Shown: positions 17,143-25,720, numbered from the stretch's first letter. The stretch is DNA of 34,458 bases from Novosphingobium sp. 17-62-19 (GCF_002256775.1 NZ_NCII01000067.1:1-34458), one strand, 5' to 3'. The notes: generated by a model from the letters alone, not told the origin. Numbers and translations: made by a program.

Positions 17143-17385
17143 ATGCTTCGCAAGTTTGGTCGCCTCTTCATCATCAAGACCCGGTTTGAAGCCTTTGCGG
17201 TGATCTATGCACTGTCGCTGGGCGCGGTTGAGCGGGGCAAGGCATACCTTACCGAATATCCGGGATTTGGCGGACAACTGCTGTTCCTGGCGGCCACGGG
17301 CGCGGTGTTCATTGCCGGAGCCAAGATTCTTGATGCCGTGCGCATGGATCAGCAGGCGCGAGAGCAGGCAGAAGCCGAGGCCTAA
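17143..17385 (+). CDS. Small conserved-looking membrane protein, unknown function
   Basis: An 80-residue protein with two hydrophobic stretches (about residues 12-28 and 44-62), a basic N terminus (MLRKFGRLFIIKTRFEAF) and a charged C-terminal tail (DAVRMDQQAREQAEAEA). I do not recognise a named family; it looks like a small inner-membrane protein with both ends on the cytoplasmic side. An upstream ATG at 17113 would add ten residues, but the AAAGGA motif favours 17143. It stands alone after astB, and a palindromic repeat begins 15 bases after its stop. Confidence 0.65.
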   Translation: MLRKFGRLFIIKTRFEAFAVIYALSLGAVERGKAYLTEYPGFGGQLLFLAATGAVFIAGAKILDAVRMDQQAREQAEAEA

Positions 17386-17400
17386 GGCTTGCGGGTCATG

Positions 17401-17472
17401 CTTCGACAGGCTCAGCATGAGCGGGCTTCTTGAAGTTCGCACTGACACCCGCTCATCCTGAGCCTGTCGAAG
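17401..17472. repeat. Palindromic intergenic repeat
   Basis: Two 25-base arms (17401-17425 and 17448-17472) pair with one mismatch around a 22-base spacer; the core is cttcgacaggctcag and its complement. It is a common sphingomonad dispersed palindrome. It sits at the 3' side of both the small membrane protein gene and the opposite-strand tmRNA-like locus, so it may act as a bidirectional transcript end, though without a T-run. Confidence 0.85.
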
Positions 17473-17513
17473 GATCGAAGGTCCAAGAAACGCCAGCGAT
17501 GAGGGCAATAGGG

Positions 17514-17765
17514 CGATTCTGTTGCTAGGCTCGCCCCCAGCCCCCGGTTTCCGATTCTGTTACCCGGTTCGGTCCGAACCGTGCTTTCGCTTTATAACTT
17601 CAGGGATCCTAGTTCGGCCCCATCAACACCCTTGCGACAACAAGGCCCGCATCCCGAAGAACACGGTAGTGATGGTGGAGCCGCCGGGTACCGCCCCCGG
17701 GTCCGCTGTGCCTATTGCACGCCGCAGTTTATCACCATAGCCGGTCGAAACCGGCAGGGACGCAT
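17514..17765 (-). ncRNA. ssrA: Permuted (two-piece) tmRNA-like locus, tag frame not recognised
   Basis: Read on the minus strand, an acceptor-like piece ends CGGCTCC-A-CCA (17683-17673). Just before it, CCGGG (17700-17696) and CCCGG (17688-17684) form a 5-bp T-stem around a seven-base non-canonical loop, preceded by CGGAC as in E. coli tmRNA. After 51 bases comes GGGGCCG (17621-17615), which pairs with CGGCTCC in all seven positions, including the G3-U70 pair that marks alanine charging. CCA lying upstream of the 5' end is the circularly permuted order of alphaproteobacterial tmRNA. What is missing is a tag: none of the three frames over the 149 bases from 17621 to the repeat gives an ANDN...ALAA-like peptide. 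Either the coding piece has decayed, or this is a partial copy. The boundaries are approximate. Confidence applies to a tmRNA-derived locus, not to function. Confidence 0.55.
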
Positions 17766-17781
17766 ATAGGGATGCTGCGGC

Positions 17782-17812
17782 AAAAGAAAAGGGGCAGGAT
17801 TGCTCCTGCCCC
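17782..17812 (-). terminator. Rho-independent terminator of mscL
   Basis: On the minus strand a 9-bp stem (ggggcagga / tcctgcccc, 17812-17804 and 17799-17791) with a four-base loop is followed by TTTTCTTTT. It lies 26 bases after the mscL stop, so it ends that transcript and separates it from the tmRNA-like locus downstream. Confidence 0.9.
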
Positions 17813-17837
17813 TTTCGCTGCAAATCAAAGACCCGTC

Positions 17838-18260
17838 TTACTTCTTCAGCGCGTCCCTAATCTCGGTCAGCAGATCGACCTCGCTCGGCCCGGCAGGTGC
17901 TGCCGGTTCTTCGGGCTTTGCCATGACCTTGTTGGCCTGGCGCACGATCAGGAAAATCACGAAGGCCAGGATCAGGAAATTGATGATCGCGGTGATGAAT
18001 GCGCCCCAGCCGAGCATCGCAACGCCTGCGGTCTTGAGCGCGGCGTAAGTCATCTCACCCTTGTAGTCCGCAGGGATGGCGCCCAGCAGCACGAACTTCT
18101 GGCTGAAATCAACGCCACCGGTCGCCGCGCTGATCACCGGCATGATCACATCGTCCGTCAACGATGCAACAATCTTGCCGAAAGCAGCGCCGATGATCAC
18201 ACCGACGGCGAGATCGAGCACGTTTCCACGTGCGATGAACGCCTTGAATTCTCCGAGCAT
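17838..18260 (-). CDS. mscL: Large-conductance mechanosensitive channel
   Basis: Homopentameric inner-membrane channel that opens under membrane tension to release solutes on hypo-osmotic shock. It has 140 residues: an amphipathic N terminus (MLGEFKAFIARGNVLDLAVG), TM1 IIGAAFGKIVASLTDDVIMP with the pore-lining Gly/Ala pattern, a periplasmic loop, TM2 (AFITAIINFLILAFVIFLIV) and a C-terminal cytoplasmic helix after an Ala/Pro linker (SEVDLLTEIRDALKK). Ribosome binding site gggggaa precedes the ATG. It is a single-gene unit, divergent from lemA, with a strong terminator after it. Confidence 0.97.
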   Translation of the reverse strand: MLGEFKAFIARGNVLDLAVGVIIGAAFGKIVASLTDDVIMPVISAATGGVDFSQKFVLLGAIPADYKGEMTYAALKTAGVAMLGWGAFITAIINFLILAFVIFLIVRQANKVMAKPEEPAAPAGPSEVDLLTEIRDALKK

Positions 18261-18350
18261 GTCGACCAGTTCCCCCTAGACACATTAACCATATTGGAGA
18301 ATGCTATCTGCCATCGGGCCGCTGGCACGGCAACCCTCAATCGGTTGCAA

Positions 18351-18373
18351 TACGGTTCCATACTTGAACCGTA
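18351..18373. promoter_or_regulatory. Inverted repeat upstream of lemA
   Basis: Perfect 8-base arms tacggttc (18351-18358) and gaaccgta (18366-18373) flank a seven-base spacer in the divergent region between mscL and lemA, about 70 bases before the lemA start. It has the size of a dimeric regulator site. The regulator is unknown, and the rest of the 181-base gap shows no other clear element. Confidence 0.5.
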
Positions 18374-18441
18374 ACGCAGGTGCTCTATCTCTTGTCCTAT
18401 CCGGGCCGCGCTTGTGGCCCACTTTAGGGGAAGACTTTTCG

Positions 18442-19068
18442 ATGGCCGCAAATCGCTTCAGCCAGATCGCATTTGCCACTGTTGCCGCCGCCAGCCTTTC
18501 GGCCTGCGGGATCAATTCGGTCCCCGCTGCCGAAGAAGAGGCCAAGGCGCGCTGGGGTGATGTCGAAAGCTCCTACCAGCGCCGCGCCGATCTGATCCCG
18601 AACCTTGTCGCCACGGCCAAGGGTGCAGCGGCCTCGGAAACACAGATCCTGACGAACGTGACCAACGCGCGCGCTGCGGCCACATCGATCAACATCACCA
18701 CCGATGACTTGTCCGATCCGGCCGAGTTCGAGAAGTTCCAGAGCGCGCAGAACCAGCTTACGCAGGCGCTGGGCCAGTTGCGCACCGTGGTGGAGAACTA
18801 CCCTCAGTTGCAGAGCCAGGCACGTTTTGCCGATCTGATGGTGCAGCTTGAAGGCACCGAGAACCGCATCAACGTGAGCCGCACGCGCTATAACGAGGCG
18901 GTGCAGGCCTATAACACCACGATCCGCACCTTCCCCGATGCCATCGGTGCAAAGCTGATCCACGGAGCCAAGCCGATGGTGCCGTTCAAGGCTGCAGCCG
19001 GTGCCGAAACCGCGCCGACGGTGAACTTTGATATGAACGCGCCTGCGGCTCCGGCAACTGGACAGTAA
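18442..19068 (+). CDS. lemA: LemA family lipoprotein
   Basis: A 208-residue protein with a hydrophobic signal and a lipobox (SLSACG) near residue 20, so it is probably a lipoprotein anchored in the envelope. The body has the LemA pattern: EEAKARWGDVESSYQRRADLIPNLV, VTNARAAATSI, NQLTQALGQLRTVVENYPQLQS and EGTENRINVSRTRYNEAVQAYN. It is mostly helical and ends in an Ala/Pro tail. The molecular function of LemA is not settled; such genes typically sit beside TPM-domain genes, as here. The start at 18442 follows aggggaag. A longer in-frame start at 18301 crosses the promoter region and is rejected. The next gene starts one base after its stop. Confidence 0.93.
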   Translation: MAANRFSQIAFATVAAASLSACGINSVPAAEEEAKARWGDVESSYQRRADLIPNLVATAKGAAASETQILTNVTNARAAATSINITTDDLSDPAEFEKFQSAQNQLTQALGQLRTVVENYPQLQSQARFADLMVQLEGTENRINVSRTRYNEAVQAYNTTIRTFPDAIGAKLIHGAKPMVPFKAAAGAETAPTVNFDMNAPAAPATGQ

Positions 19069-19069
19069 T

Positions 19070-19909
19070 ATGACCCGCCCCCAAGGGGCTTTGGCGCGGG
19101 CCATTTGGCAACTATGTGCGGTGCTGTGTCTGCTGATGGCAGGCGCAGCACACGCTGCCATGCCTGCGCGGCCCAACGGCCCGGTGCTGGATCAGGCCAA
19201 CATCATTCCTGACGATCAGGAAGCCGCCCTCACCCAGCGCCTGTCTGCCTATAACGCGCAGACCGGGCGGGCGATCGTGGTGGCAACCGTCGGTTCGCTC
19301 GACGAACAGGATGTCGACACTTACGCCAACGAACTGTTCCGCGCGTGGGGCGTGGGCGGGCAGAAGACCGATCAGGGCCTGCTTTTCCTGATCGCCCCGA
19401 ACGAGCGCAAAGTGCGGATCGAGGTGGGCTATGGCCTCGAAGAGTTTCTGCCCGACGTGCTGGCCGGACGCATTCTGGCCAACGAAGTCACACCACGCTT
19501 CAAACAGGGTGACTATGCCGGTGGTATCACGGCCGGGGTGGAGCAGATCCTCACCCAGCTCAACCGCAATCCTGCCGATGCCAAGGCTGTGGCCGAAGCT
19601 GCCGCAGCGGCTAACAAGGGCGAGAAATCAGGCGGTTCGGTGATCGCCAGCGCCATTTTCTGGGTCGTGCTGATCGTGGTGCTGATTGCCGTGCTTGGCC
19701 GCCGCAACAAGGGCTATGTGCAGCGGCGCAGCGGCATTGATCCCGGCATCGTGCTGTGGGGGCTGAGCGAACTGGCGCGCGCCGCTTCTGACAGCAACCG
19801 TGGTTCAGGCTGGAGCAGCGGCGGTGGGTCTGATTGGGGCGGCGGTGGCGGCTTTGGCGGTTTCGGCGGCGGAGATTCCGGCGGCGGCGGCGCTTCGGGG
19901 GACTGGTGA
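19070..19909 (+). CDS. TPM-domain protein, secreted and membrane-anchored (YgcG-like)
   Basis: A 279-residue protein with a signal peptide (about residues 10-30, cleavage near AHA-AMP) and a TPM domain at about 35-160 (GPVLDQANIIPDDQEAAL, GRAIVVATV, YANELFRAWGVG, DQGLLFLIAPNERKVRIEVGYGLEEFLPD). A single transmembrane helix (VIASAIFWVVLIVVLIAVLG) follows, then a Gly/Ser/Trp-rich tail ending GASGDW. The domain would face the periplasm, with a short cytoplasmic tail. TPM proteins have been linked to phosphatase activity and, in plants, to photosystem II repair; the bacterial role is unclear. It is tied to lemA by a one-base gap and to the next TPM gene by TGATG. Confidence 0.9.
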   Translation: MTRPQGALARAIWQLCAVLCLLMAGAAHAAMPARPNGPVLDQANIIPDDQEAALTQRLSAYNAQTGRAIVVATVGSLDEQDVDTYANELFRAWGVGGQKTDQGLLFLIAPNERKVRIEVGYGLEEFLPDVLAGRILANEVTPRFKQGDYAGGITAGVEQILTQLNRNPADAKAVAEAAAAANKGEKSGGSVIASAIFWVVLIVVLIAVLGRRNKGYVQRRSGIDPGIVLWGLSELARAASDSNRGSGWSSGGGSDWGGGGGFGGFGGGDSGGGGASGDW

Positions 19910-20589
19910 TGGCACAGCCGACAATGACAGTTGCCGATCACAAGATCGTGTCCGACGCCGTGGCTGCGGCAGAAGCGCACAGCGCGGGCGAGATCGTCAC
20001 CATCGTGACCTCGCGTTCTGACGCCTACCACGATGTCGCGCTGATCTGGTCAGCACTCGCGGCACTTCTTGCGCTTTCCACGCTGGAAATCGCACCCGGC
20101 ACTACCCTCTCGTTGGTCGAAAGGGTGCTCGGCCTCTGGGCGTTCGAATGGACTCCGCGCGCCATCATCGGCCTTGCGCTCACGGTTGCCGCGCTCAAGT
20201 TTGCCGTGATGTACCTGCTGATGCGCTTTACACCGCTTGGCCGCTTGCTCACCCCGCGCTTTGTCCGCAATGCCCGCTGCCGCGCCCGTGCGCTGACGTG
20301 CTTCCGCGTTGGCGCCGAAAGCCGCACTTTGGGCCGCACCGGGGTGCTGATCTATGTGAGCCTCGACGAACACCACGCCGAGATCATCGCCGATGCAGCA
20401 ATCGCCTCGAAAGTCGCGCCCGAAACTTGGGGTCACGCGATGAAGGCAATGCTCGATCCCTTGCGCGCAGGCCAAACCGCACAAGGCATAGCCGCTGCGG
20501 TTGCCGAAGTGGGCAAGGTTCTGGCCGAACACTTCCCGCGCAGCGATGATGACACCAACGAACTGCCAGACAGGTTGATCGAAGTATGA
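19909..20589 (+). CDS. Second TPM-domain membrane protein
   Basis: A 226-residue protein lacking a signal peptide. The short N terminus TMTVADHKIVSDAVAAAEAHSAGEIVTIVTSRSD-type segment carries the start of a TPM domain; two transmembrane helices follow (about 44-65 and 82-105), then the rest of the domain (CRARALTCFRVGAESRTLGRTG, VLIYVSLDEHHAEIIADAAI, WGHAMKAMLDPLRAG). The domain is interrupted by a membrane hairpin and would lie on the cytoplasmic side, opposite to its partner upstream. The start at 19909 is fixed by the TGATG overlap. The stop overlaps the NUDIX gene by four bases. Function unknown. Confidence 0.88.
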   Translation: MAQPTMTVADHKIVSDAVAAAEAHSAGEIVTIVTSRSDAYHDVALIWSALAALLALSTLEIAPGTTLSLVERVLGLWAFEWTPRAIIGLALTVAALKFAVMYLLMRFTPLGRLLTPRFVRNARCRARALTCFRVGAESRTLGRTGVLIYVSLDEHHAEIIADAAIASKVAPETWGHAMKAMLDPLRAGQTAQGIAAAVAEVGKVLAEHFPRSDDDTNELPDRLIEV

Positions 20590-21128
20590 GCCTTGAAGAA
20601 GAATACCGCGATCATCCTGAGCAGGTCCGCTGGGAAGGCCGCTTCATCGCTGCCAAGACACGTGGCCGGTGGGAATATGTGAGCCGCACGCGCAACATCA
20701 AGGCGGCGGTCATCCTTGCCATTGATGATGGCCACGTGCTGCTGGTCGAACAGTTCCGCGTGCCTCTGGGCCGCCCCTGCATCGAACTGCCCGCGGGGCT
20801 GATCGGGGATGAGGCAGGCTCCGAAAACGAGGACGCCGCCGCAGCCGCCGCGCGCGAGTTGGAAGAGGAAACCGGCTATCGCCCCGGCCGGATCGAATCG
20901 CTGGGCGAGTTCCATTCCTCCCCCGGCATGGTGACAGAGGCCTTCACGCTGTTCCGCGCGCACGATCTGGAAAAAATTTCCGAAGGTGGCGGGGTGGAGG
21001 GCGAAGGCATCACCGTGCACCGGGTTGCCCTTACGGAAATCGAGCGCTTCCTTTCGGCCAAGCGCGCTGAGGGCTATGCTATCGACGTGCGGATGCTGCT
21101 TCTGCTGTCGCCCGGCATACTGGGCTGA
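20586..21128 (+). CDS. NUDIX hydrolase, ADP-ribose pyrophosphatase-like
   Basis: A 180-residue NUDIX enzyme; the family cleaves nucleoside diphosphates linked to another moiety. The Nudix helix reads E82-x7-R90-E-L-E-E-E-T-G-Y98; the Gly that normally lies six residues before E82 is displaced by a longer loop. Flanking parts (WEYVSRTRNIKAAVILAIDD, LVEQFRVPLGRPCIELPAGLIG, LGEFHSSPGMVTEAFTLF) resemble the ADP-ribose/GDP-mannose pyrophosphatase group, including the proline- and glutamate-rich ELPAG segment. The substrate is not determinable here. It is the last gene of the lemA-TPM-TPM unit by an ATGA overlap. Confidence 0.9.
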   Translation: MSLEEEYRDHPEQVRWEGRFIAAKTRGRWEYVSRTRNIKAAVILAIDDGHVLLVEQFRVPLGRPCIELPAGLIGDEAGSENEDAAAAAARELEEETGYRPGRIESLGEFHSSPGMVTEAFTLFRAHDLEKISEGGGVEGEGITVHRVALTEIERFLSAKRAEGYAIDVRMLLLLSPGILG

Positions 21129-21183
21129 CGCTTCTGGCGCTTGCGTGATGCTGCGCGAATTGCTTCCCTACCAAAACAAACCA

Positions 21184-21268
21184 TGCTCCCCCGCGAAGGC
21201 GGGGGCCTCAGGCCGTTTACGCGAGTGTACCGTAACACTCCTGAGGCCCCCGCCTGCGCGGGGGAGCA
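21184..21268. repeat. GC-rich palindromic repeat
   Basis: Two 29-base arms (21184-21212 and 21240-21268) pair with a single mismatch around a 27-base spacer; each arm itself contains a short ccccgc/gcgggg palindrome. It lies between the NUDIX and SDR genes, ending 25 bases before the SDR start. It resembles dispersed palindromes of sphingomonads and could stop transcripts, but there is no T-run. Confidence 0.85.
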
Positions 21269-21293
21269 GCGGATGGGATTGGAGAGAACAAAA

Positions 21294-22073
21294 ATGGGCA
21301 GAGTTCAGGGCAAGAAGGCCCTCATCACCGGCGCGGCACAGGGGCTTGGAGCGGCACACGCATGGATGCTGGCCCGCGAAGGCGCGAAAGTCCTGCTGAC
21401 CGACATCAACGGTGATGGCGCGACTGCACAGGCCGAGGCGATCAACGCGGAACTGGGAGCTGGAACAGCCTTTGCGATGCGCCACGATGTGACCAGTGCC
21501 GAGGACTGGGACGCCGCAATCGCGCTCGCCGCAGAAAAGATGGGCGGCCTCTCTGTCCTCGTCAACAACGCAGGCGTCGGCGTGCGCGGCAATATCGAGA
21601 CCTGCACGCTGGAAGACTGGCACCGCGGCTTTGCCATCAACGTCGACAGCGTGTTCCTCGGCTGCCAAAAGGCCCTGCCGCTGCTGCGTGACAGCCAGCC
21701 CGCCTCGATCATCAACATCAGCTCGATCGCCGGGCTGATCGCATCCGACACCATGCCCGGATACAACGCCAGCAAGGCGGCGGTGTGGATGTTGTCCAAG
21801 TCGGTCGCTTTGTATTGCGCCAAGCGCGGCTGGGACATCCGCTCAAATTCGGTGCACCCGACCTTCGTGGACACCCCGATCCTCGATGGCATCGGTGCCA
21901 ACGCAGGTCTCGAAAAGTCGGTGGTCATGGGCAAGCTTGCCCGCCAGATCCCGCTGGGCCGTGTGGGCGAGCCCAACGACATCGCAGCGGGCGTGCTCTA
22001 TCTTGCCAGCGACGAAAGCCGGTTCATGACCGGCGCAGAGCTGAAGCTGGACGGCGGTATTTCAGCCATGTGA
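21294..22073 (+). CDS. Short-chain dehydrogenase/reductase (SDR)
   Basis: A 259-residue NAD(P)-dependent oxidoreductase with a Rossmann fold. Features: TGAAQGLG (12-19) for cofactor binding; acidic Asp in LLTDING after strand 2, favouring NAD; NNAG at 91-94; catalytic Ser143/144 (NISSIAG), Tyr157 and Lys161 (YNASK). The ending FMTGAELKLDGGISAM is the usual classical-SDR C terminus. The substrate is unknown; it resembles 3-alpha/20-beta-hydroxysteroid-type and cyclic alcohol dehydrogenases. Ribosome binding site ggagag favours 21294; an in-frame ATG 21 bases upstream overlaps the repeat. It converges on frmA, with a hairpin between. Confidence 0.9.
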   Translation: MGRVQGKKALITGAAQGLGAAHAWMLAREGAKVLLTDINGDGATAQAEAINAELGAGTAFAMRHDVTSAEDWDAAIALAAEKMGGLSVLVNNAGVGVRGNIETCTLEDWHRGFAINVDSVFLGCQKALPLLRDSQPASIINISSIAGLIASDTMPGYNASKAAVWMLSKSVALYCAKRGWDIRSNSVHPTFVDTPILDGIGANAGLEKSVVMGKLARQIPLGRVGEPNDIAAGVLYLASDESRFMTGAELKLDGGISAM

Positions 22074-22079
22074 AAAGCA

Positions 22080-22114
22080 AAGGGCCGGTCGAACGTCCTG
22101 TCCGACCGGCCCTT
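22080..22114. terminator. Bidirectional hairpin between SDR and frmA
   Basis: A perfect 12-bp inverted repeat (aagggccggtcg, 22080-22091, with 22103-22114) with an 11-base loop sits between two convergent stops. No long T-run follows on either strand (only short tt/aa at the arm ends), so it is terminator-like, and possibly Rho-assisted. Confidence 0.7.
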
Positions 22115-22137
22115 GCCAACCTCAAATCCGTTCCGCG

Positions 22138-23250
<1,113 letters not shown>

Positions 23251-23299
23251 GTCAGCGGTCTCCCATAATCGTGGCGGGCCGATAGCATAATTGCTAGGG

Positions 23300-23331
23300 C
23301 AGTGTTAAATTGCGCATTACGCGAAACACTG
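23300..23331. promoter_or_regulatory. Dyad in the frmA/LysR divergent region
   Basis: Perfect 7-base arms cagtgtt (23300-23306) and aacactg (23325-23331) lie between two divergent starts, 16 bases before the LysR ATG and about 50 from frmA. Position and size fit a LysR-type operator that could control both genes, or autoregulation only. The arms are imperfectly extended inward. Confidence 0.5.
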
Positions 23332-23347
23332 TTGCAAGACGAGAATA

Positions 23348-24235
23348 ATGACCAATCGCTGGGATGGGATAGACGAGGTGGTGGCCGTGGCCGATGCGGG
23401 GACGTTTGTCGCCGCAGCCAAGCGGCTGGGATCGTCCACATCGCACGTAAGCCGCGCCGTGGCCCGGCTGGAACAAAGCCTTGGCGCGCAGTTCTTCCAT
23501 CGCACCACGCGGGCCGTCAGCTTGACGGATACCGGGCGAACGCTGGTCGACCAGTTCCGCCGCCTGATTGCCGAGCGTGACGAAGCGATTGCCATGCTTG
23601 ACCTGCAGGGCGAGCCGCAAGGCCACTTGCGCATCACGTGCCCGACGGCCCTGGGCGAGCGCTTCGTGGCGCCCATCGTGCGCGCCTATGTGCAGGACTA
23701 TCCGAAGCTGTCGGTTGATCTGGACCTGTCGAACCGCGTGGTTGAACTGGTGTCCGAAGGCTATGACCTCGCCCTCCGCACTGGTACGTTACCAGATAGC
23801 CGCCTGATCCGCACGCAGGTCGCCACACGGGGGATCGTGACGTGCGCCTCGCCTGCCTATCTTGCGGCCCATGGAACGCCAGAGACGGTGGATGATCTTG
23901 AATCGCACGATTGCATCCCGGCCACGCTCGACATGTGGCGATACCGGGTAGACGGCGAAGTGCGCACGATCAGGCCGCGCGGGCGTTGGCGTTGCAGCAA
24001 TGGCACGGCAGTGTTCGATGCGGCCATCGCAGGCATGGGGCTGTGCCAGTTGCCAGCGTTTTACGTGAGCCGCGCCATTGCCGATGGCACACTGGTGGAA
24101 GTGCTGGCCGAATTTCGGCCTGAGGACGACCCAATCTGGGCAGTCTATCCCCAGCGGCGACACCTTCTGCCCAAGGTCCAGCGGTTGATCGAAAAGCTGC
24201 GGCGAGAACTGGCTTCGGCAATGGCGCAAGGCTGA
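23348..24235 (+). CDS. LysR family transcriptional regulator
   Basis: A 295-residue LTTR with an N-terminal winged helix-turn-helix (FVAAAKRLGSSTSHVSRAVARLEQSLGAQFFHRTTRAVSLT-type region, residues about 18-58; several fragments) and a C-terminal substrate-binding domain (GHLRITCPTALGERFVAP, GYDLALRTGTLPDSRL). It resembles the DmlR/AaeR-like group that commonly regulates adjacent metabolic genes. Divergent to frmA and followed 117 bases later by a transporter on the same strand, so either neighbour could be its target. Confidence 0.93.
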   Translation: MTNRWDGIDEVVAVADAGTFVAAAKRLGSSTSHVSRAVARLEQSLGAQFFHRTTRAVSLTDTGRTLVDQFRRLIAERDEAIAMLDLQGEPQGHLRITCPTALGERFVAPIVRAYVQDYPKLSVDLDLSNRVVELVSEGYDLALRTGTLPDSRLIRTQVATRGIVTCASPAYLAAHGTPETVDDLESHDCIPATLDMWRYRVDGEVRTIRPRGRWRCSNGTAVFDAAIAGMGLCQLPAFYVSRAIADGTLVEVLAEFRPEDDPIWAVYPQRRHLLPKVQRLIEKLRRELASAMAQG

Positions 24236-24352
24236 ATTGAAAAGATAGCGCAACCATTGGGGTAATACCTATGCAAGCGCGATGACATCGCTGACAAGGC
24301 TGGCTAGACCGCACTGTCAACGGCCCCGCAGCGGCCGGTCGAGGAGAGCCCA

Positions 24353-25645
24353 GTGTCTAGCACCCCATCAGCACGTCCCGCCGGTTCGAGTTCCCAGAAG
24401 GCTGCGTTTGCCGCAGTCACCGTGCTGTTCTTCGCGTGGGGCTTCATCACTTCGCTGATTGATCCGCTGGTTGCGGCCGTGAAAGGCATCTTCACGCTGA
24501 CCACGCTCGAAGCGCAGCTTTCCGCCTTTGCGTTCTTTATCGCCTATGGTGTGATGAGCTTCCCGGCTGCTGCGATCATCGGTCGGATACGCGCCGTTCC
24601 GGCCATCCTGCTGGCGCTGGCCACAATGACGCTGGCCTGTCTGGTCATGCTGTTGGCGGCCAATATCGCGTCCTATCCTCTGGTGCTGACCGGGCTGTTC
24701 ATGCTGGCCGCCGGGATCACCGTACTGCAAGTGGCCGCAAACCCGCTCGCCGCCGCGCTGGGCAAGCCCGAAGGCAGCCATTTCCGGCTGACGCTGTCGC
24801 AGACGTTCAACTCGTTCGGCACGTTCCTCGGCCCGGCACTGGGTGCATCGCTGTTCCTCAAGGGTGTTGAAGTGTCCGATGGCGTTGCGCTGACGCCCGC
24901 CGTGCGCGAAGCCGCGCTCGCCGGGATTGATCGCGCCTATTTCTGGATCTGCGGGCTGTTGATCGTGCTGCTGGCGTTCTTCTTCTTCAACCGCGCGCGC
25001 ATTTCCGCAGCGGCCCCACCTGCCCAGCCAACCGGCGGCATCGGCGCTTTGCTGTCGCAAGCGTTTTCCTCACGTTGGGCCGTCCTCGGCGCGGCGGCCA
25101 TCTTCGTCTATGTCGGCGCCGAAGTGGCCATCGGCACGCAGATGGCGTTCTACCTGAGCGACAAGGCGATCTGGGGCGCAAGCCTTGAACAGGCGGGCAA
25201 GGCCGTGTCGTTCTATTGGGGCGGTGCGATGGTTGGCCGCGCCATCGGCACGGTGCTGCTCGCGCGCTTCCCGGCGGCCAAGCTGATGGTGCTGTTTGCC
25301 GCGATTGCCGCTGCGATGTGCGCCTACCTGTTCCTCGTCGGCGGGGTTTCGGCAGGCTATATCGCTCTTGCCATCGGCCTGTTCAATTCGATCATGTTCC
25401 CGGTGATCTTCACGCTGACGCTTGAGCGATCCTCGGCCAGCGAAGAAGCCACATCCGGCCTGCTCTGCACCGGCATTATCGGCGGGGCGCTGATCCCGGC
25501 GCTGGCAGGCGCGGTTACAGATGCAGCGGGCATATTCGCCTCGTTCAGCGTACCGCTGGCTTGCTATATGCTGCTGGTGCTCTTCGCCGCCAGCGCAGCC
25601 AAAGCCCCGGTGTTGCGCCGCGCGGGTGGTGAAAGCCTGCATTGA
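24353..25645 (+). CDS. MFS sugar transporter, FGHS (FucP/GlcP-like) family
   Basis: A 430-residue inner-membrane permease with 12 predicted helices. The opening FAAVTVLFFAWGFITSLIDPL and the block AAGITVLQVAANPLAAALG...FRLTLSQTFNSFGTFLGP are characteristic of the fucose-galactose-hexose symporter family, including GlcP and NagP types. The transported sugar cannot be told from the sequence. It starts with GTG at 24353 behind a clear gaggag ribosome binding site, and has its own terminator. It follows the LysR gene but is probably a separate transcript. Confidence 0.9.
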   Translation: MSSTPSARPAGSSSQKAAFAAVTVLFFAWGFITSLIDPLVAAVKGIFTLTTLEAQLSAFAFFIAYGVMSFPAAAIIGRIRAVPAILLALATMTLACLVMLLAANIASYPLVLTGLFMLAAGITVLQVAANPLAAALGKPEGSHFRLTLSQTFNSFGTFLGPALGASLFLKGVEVSDGVALTPAVREAALAGIDRAYFWICGLLIVLLAFFFFNRARISAAAPPAQPTGGIGALLSQAFSSRWAVLGAAAIFVYVGAEVAIGTQMAFYLSDKAIWGASLEQAGKAVSFYWGGAMVGRAIGTVLLARFPAAKLMVLFAAIAAAMCAYLFLVGGVSAGYIALAIGLFNSIMFPVIFTLTLERSSASEEATSGLLCTGIIGGALIPALAGAVTDAAGIFASFSVPLACYMLLVLFAASAAKAPVLRRAGGESLH

Positions 25646-25675
25646 TCTGATCCACCCGGCCGCAATCGGGCACCA

Positions 25676-25720
25676 CGGCCCCGGCGCTGGTTCAGACCTG
25701 CACCGGGGCCGAATTTTTTT
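25676..25720 (+). terminator. Rho-independent terminator after the MFS gene
   Basis: A 9-bp stem (cggccccgg 25676-25684 with ccggggccg 25703-25711) around an 18-base loop, followed by aattttttt (25712-25720). It ends the transporter transcript and insulates the acyl-CoA operon. Confidence 0.92.

Noticed and set aside
17600-17710. Ordinary tRNA gene
   Set aside because: The CCA lies upstream of the matching 5' acceptor strand, and no anticodon arm can be drawn between them.
17522-17740. Plus-strand 72-codon frame containing MVEPPGTAPGS
   Set aside because: It is the complement of the tmRNA-like acceptor piece; similar short peptides appear as spurious products in many alphaproteobacterial annotations.
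21184-21268. Short CRISPR-like array
   Set aside because: There are only two arms in opposite orientation; no direct repeats with regular spacers.
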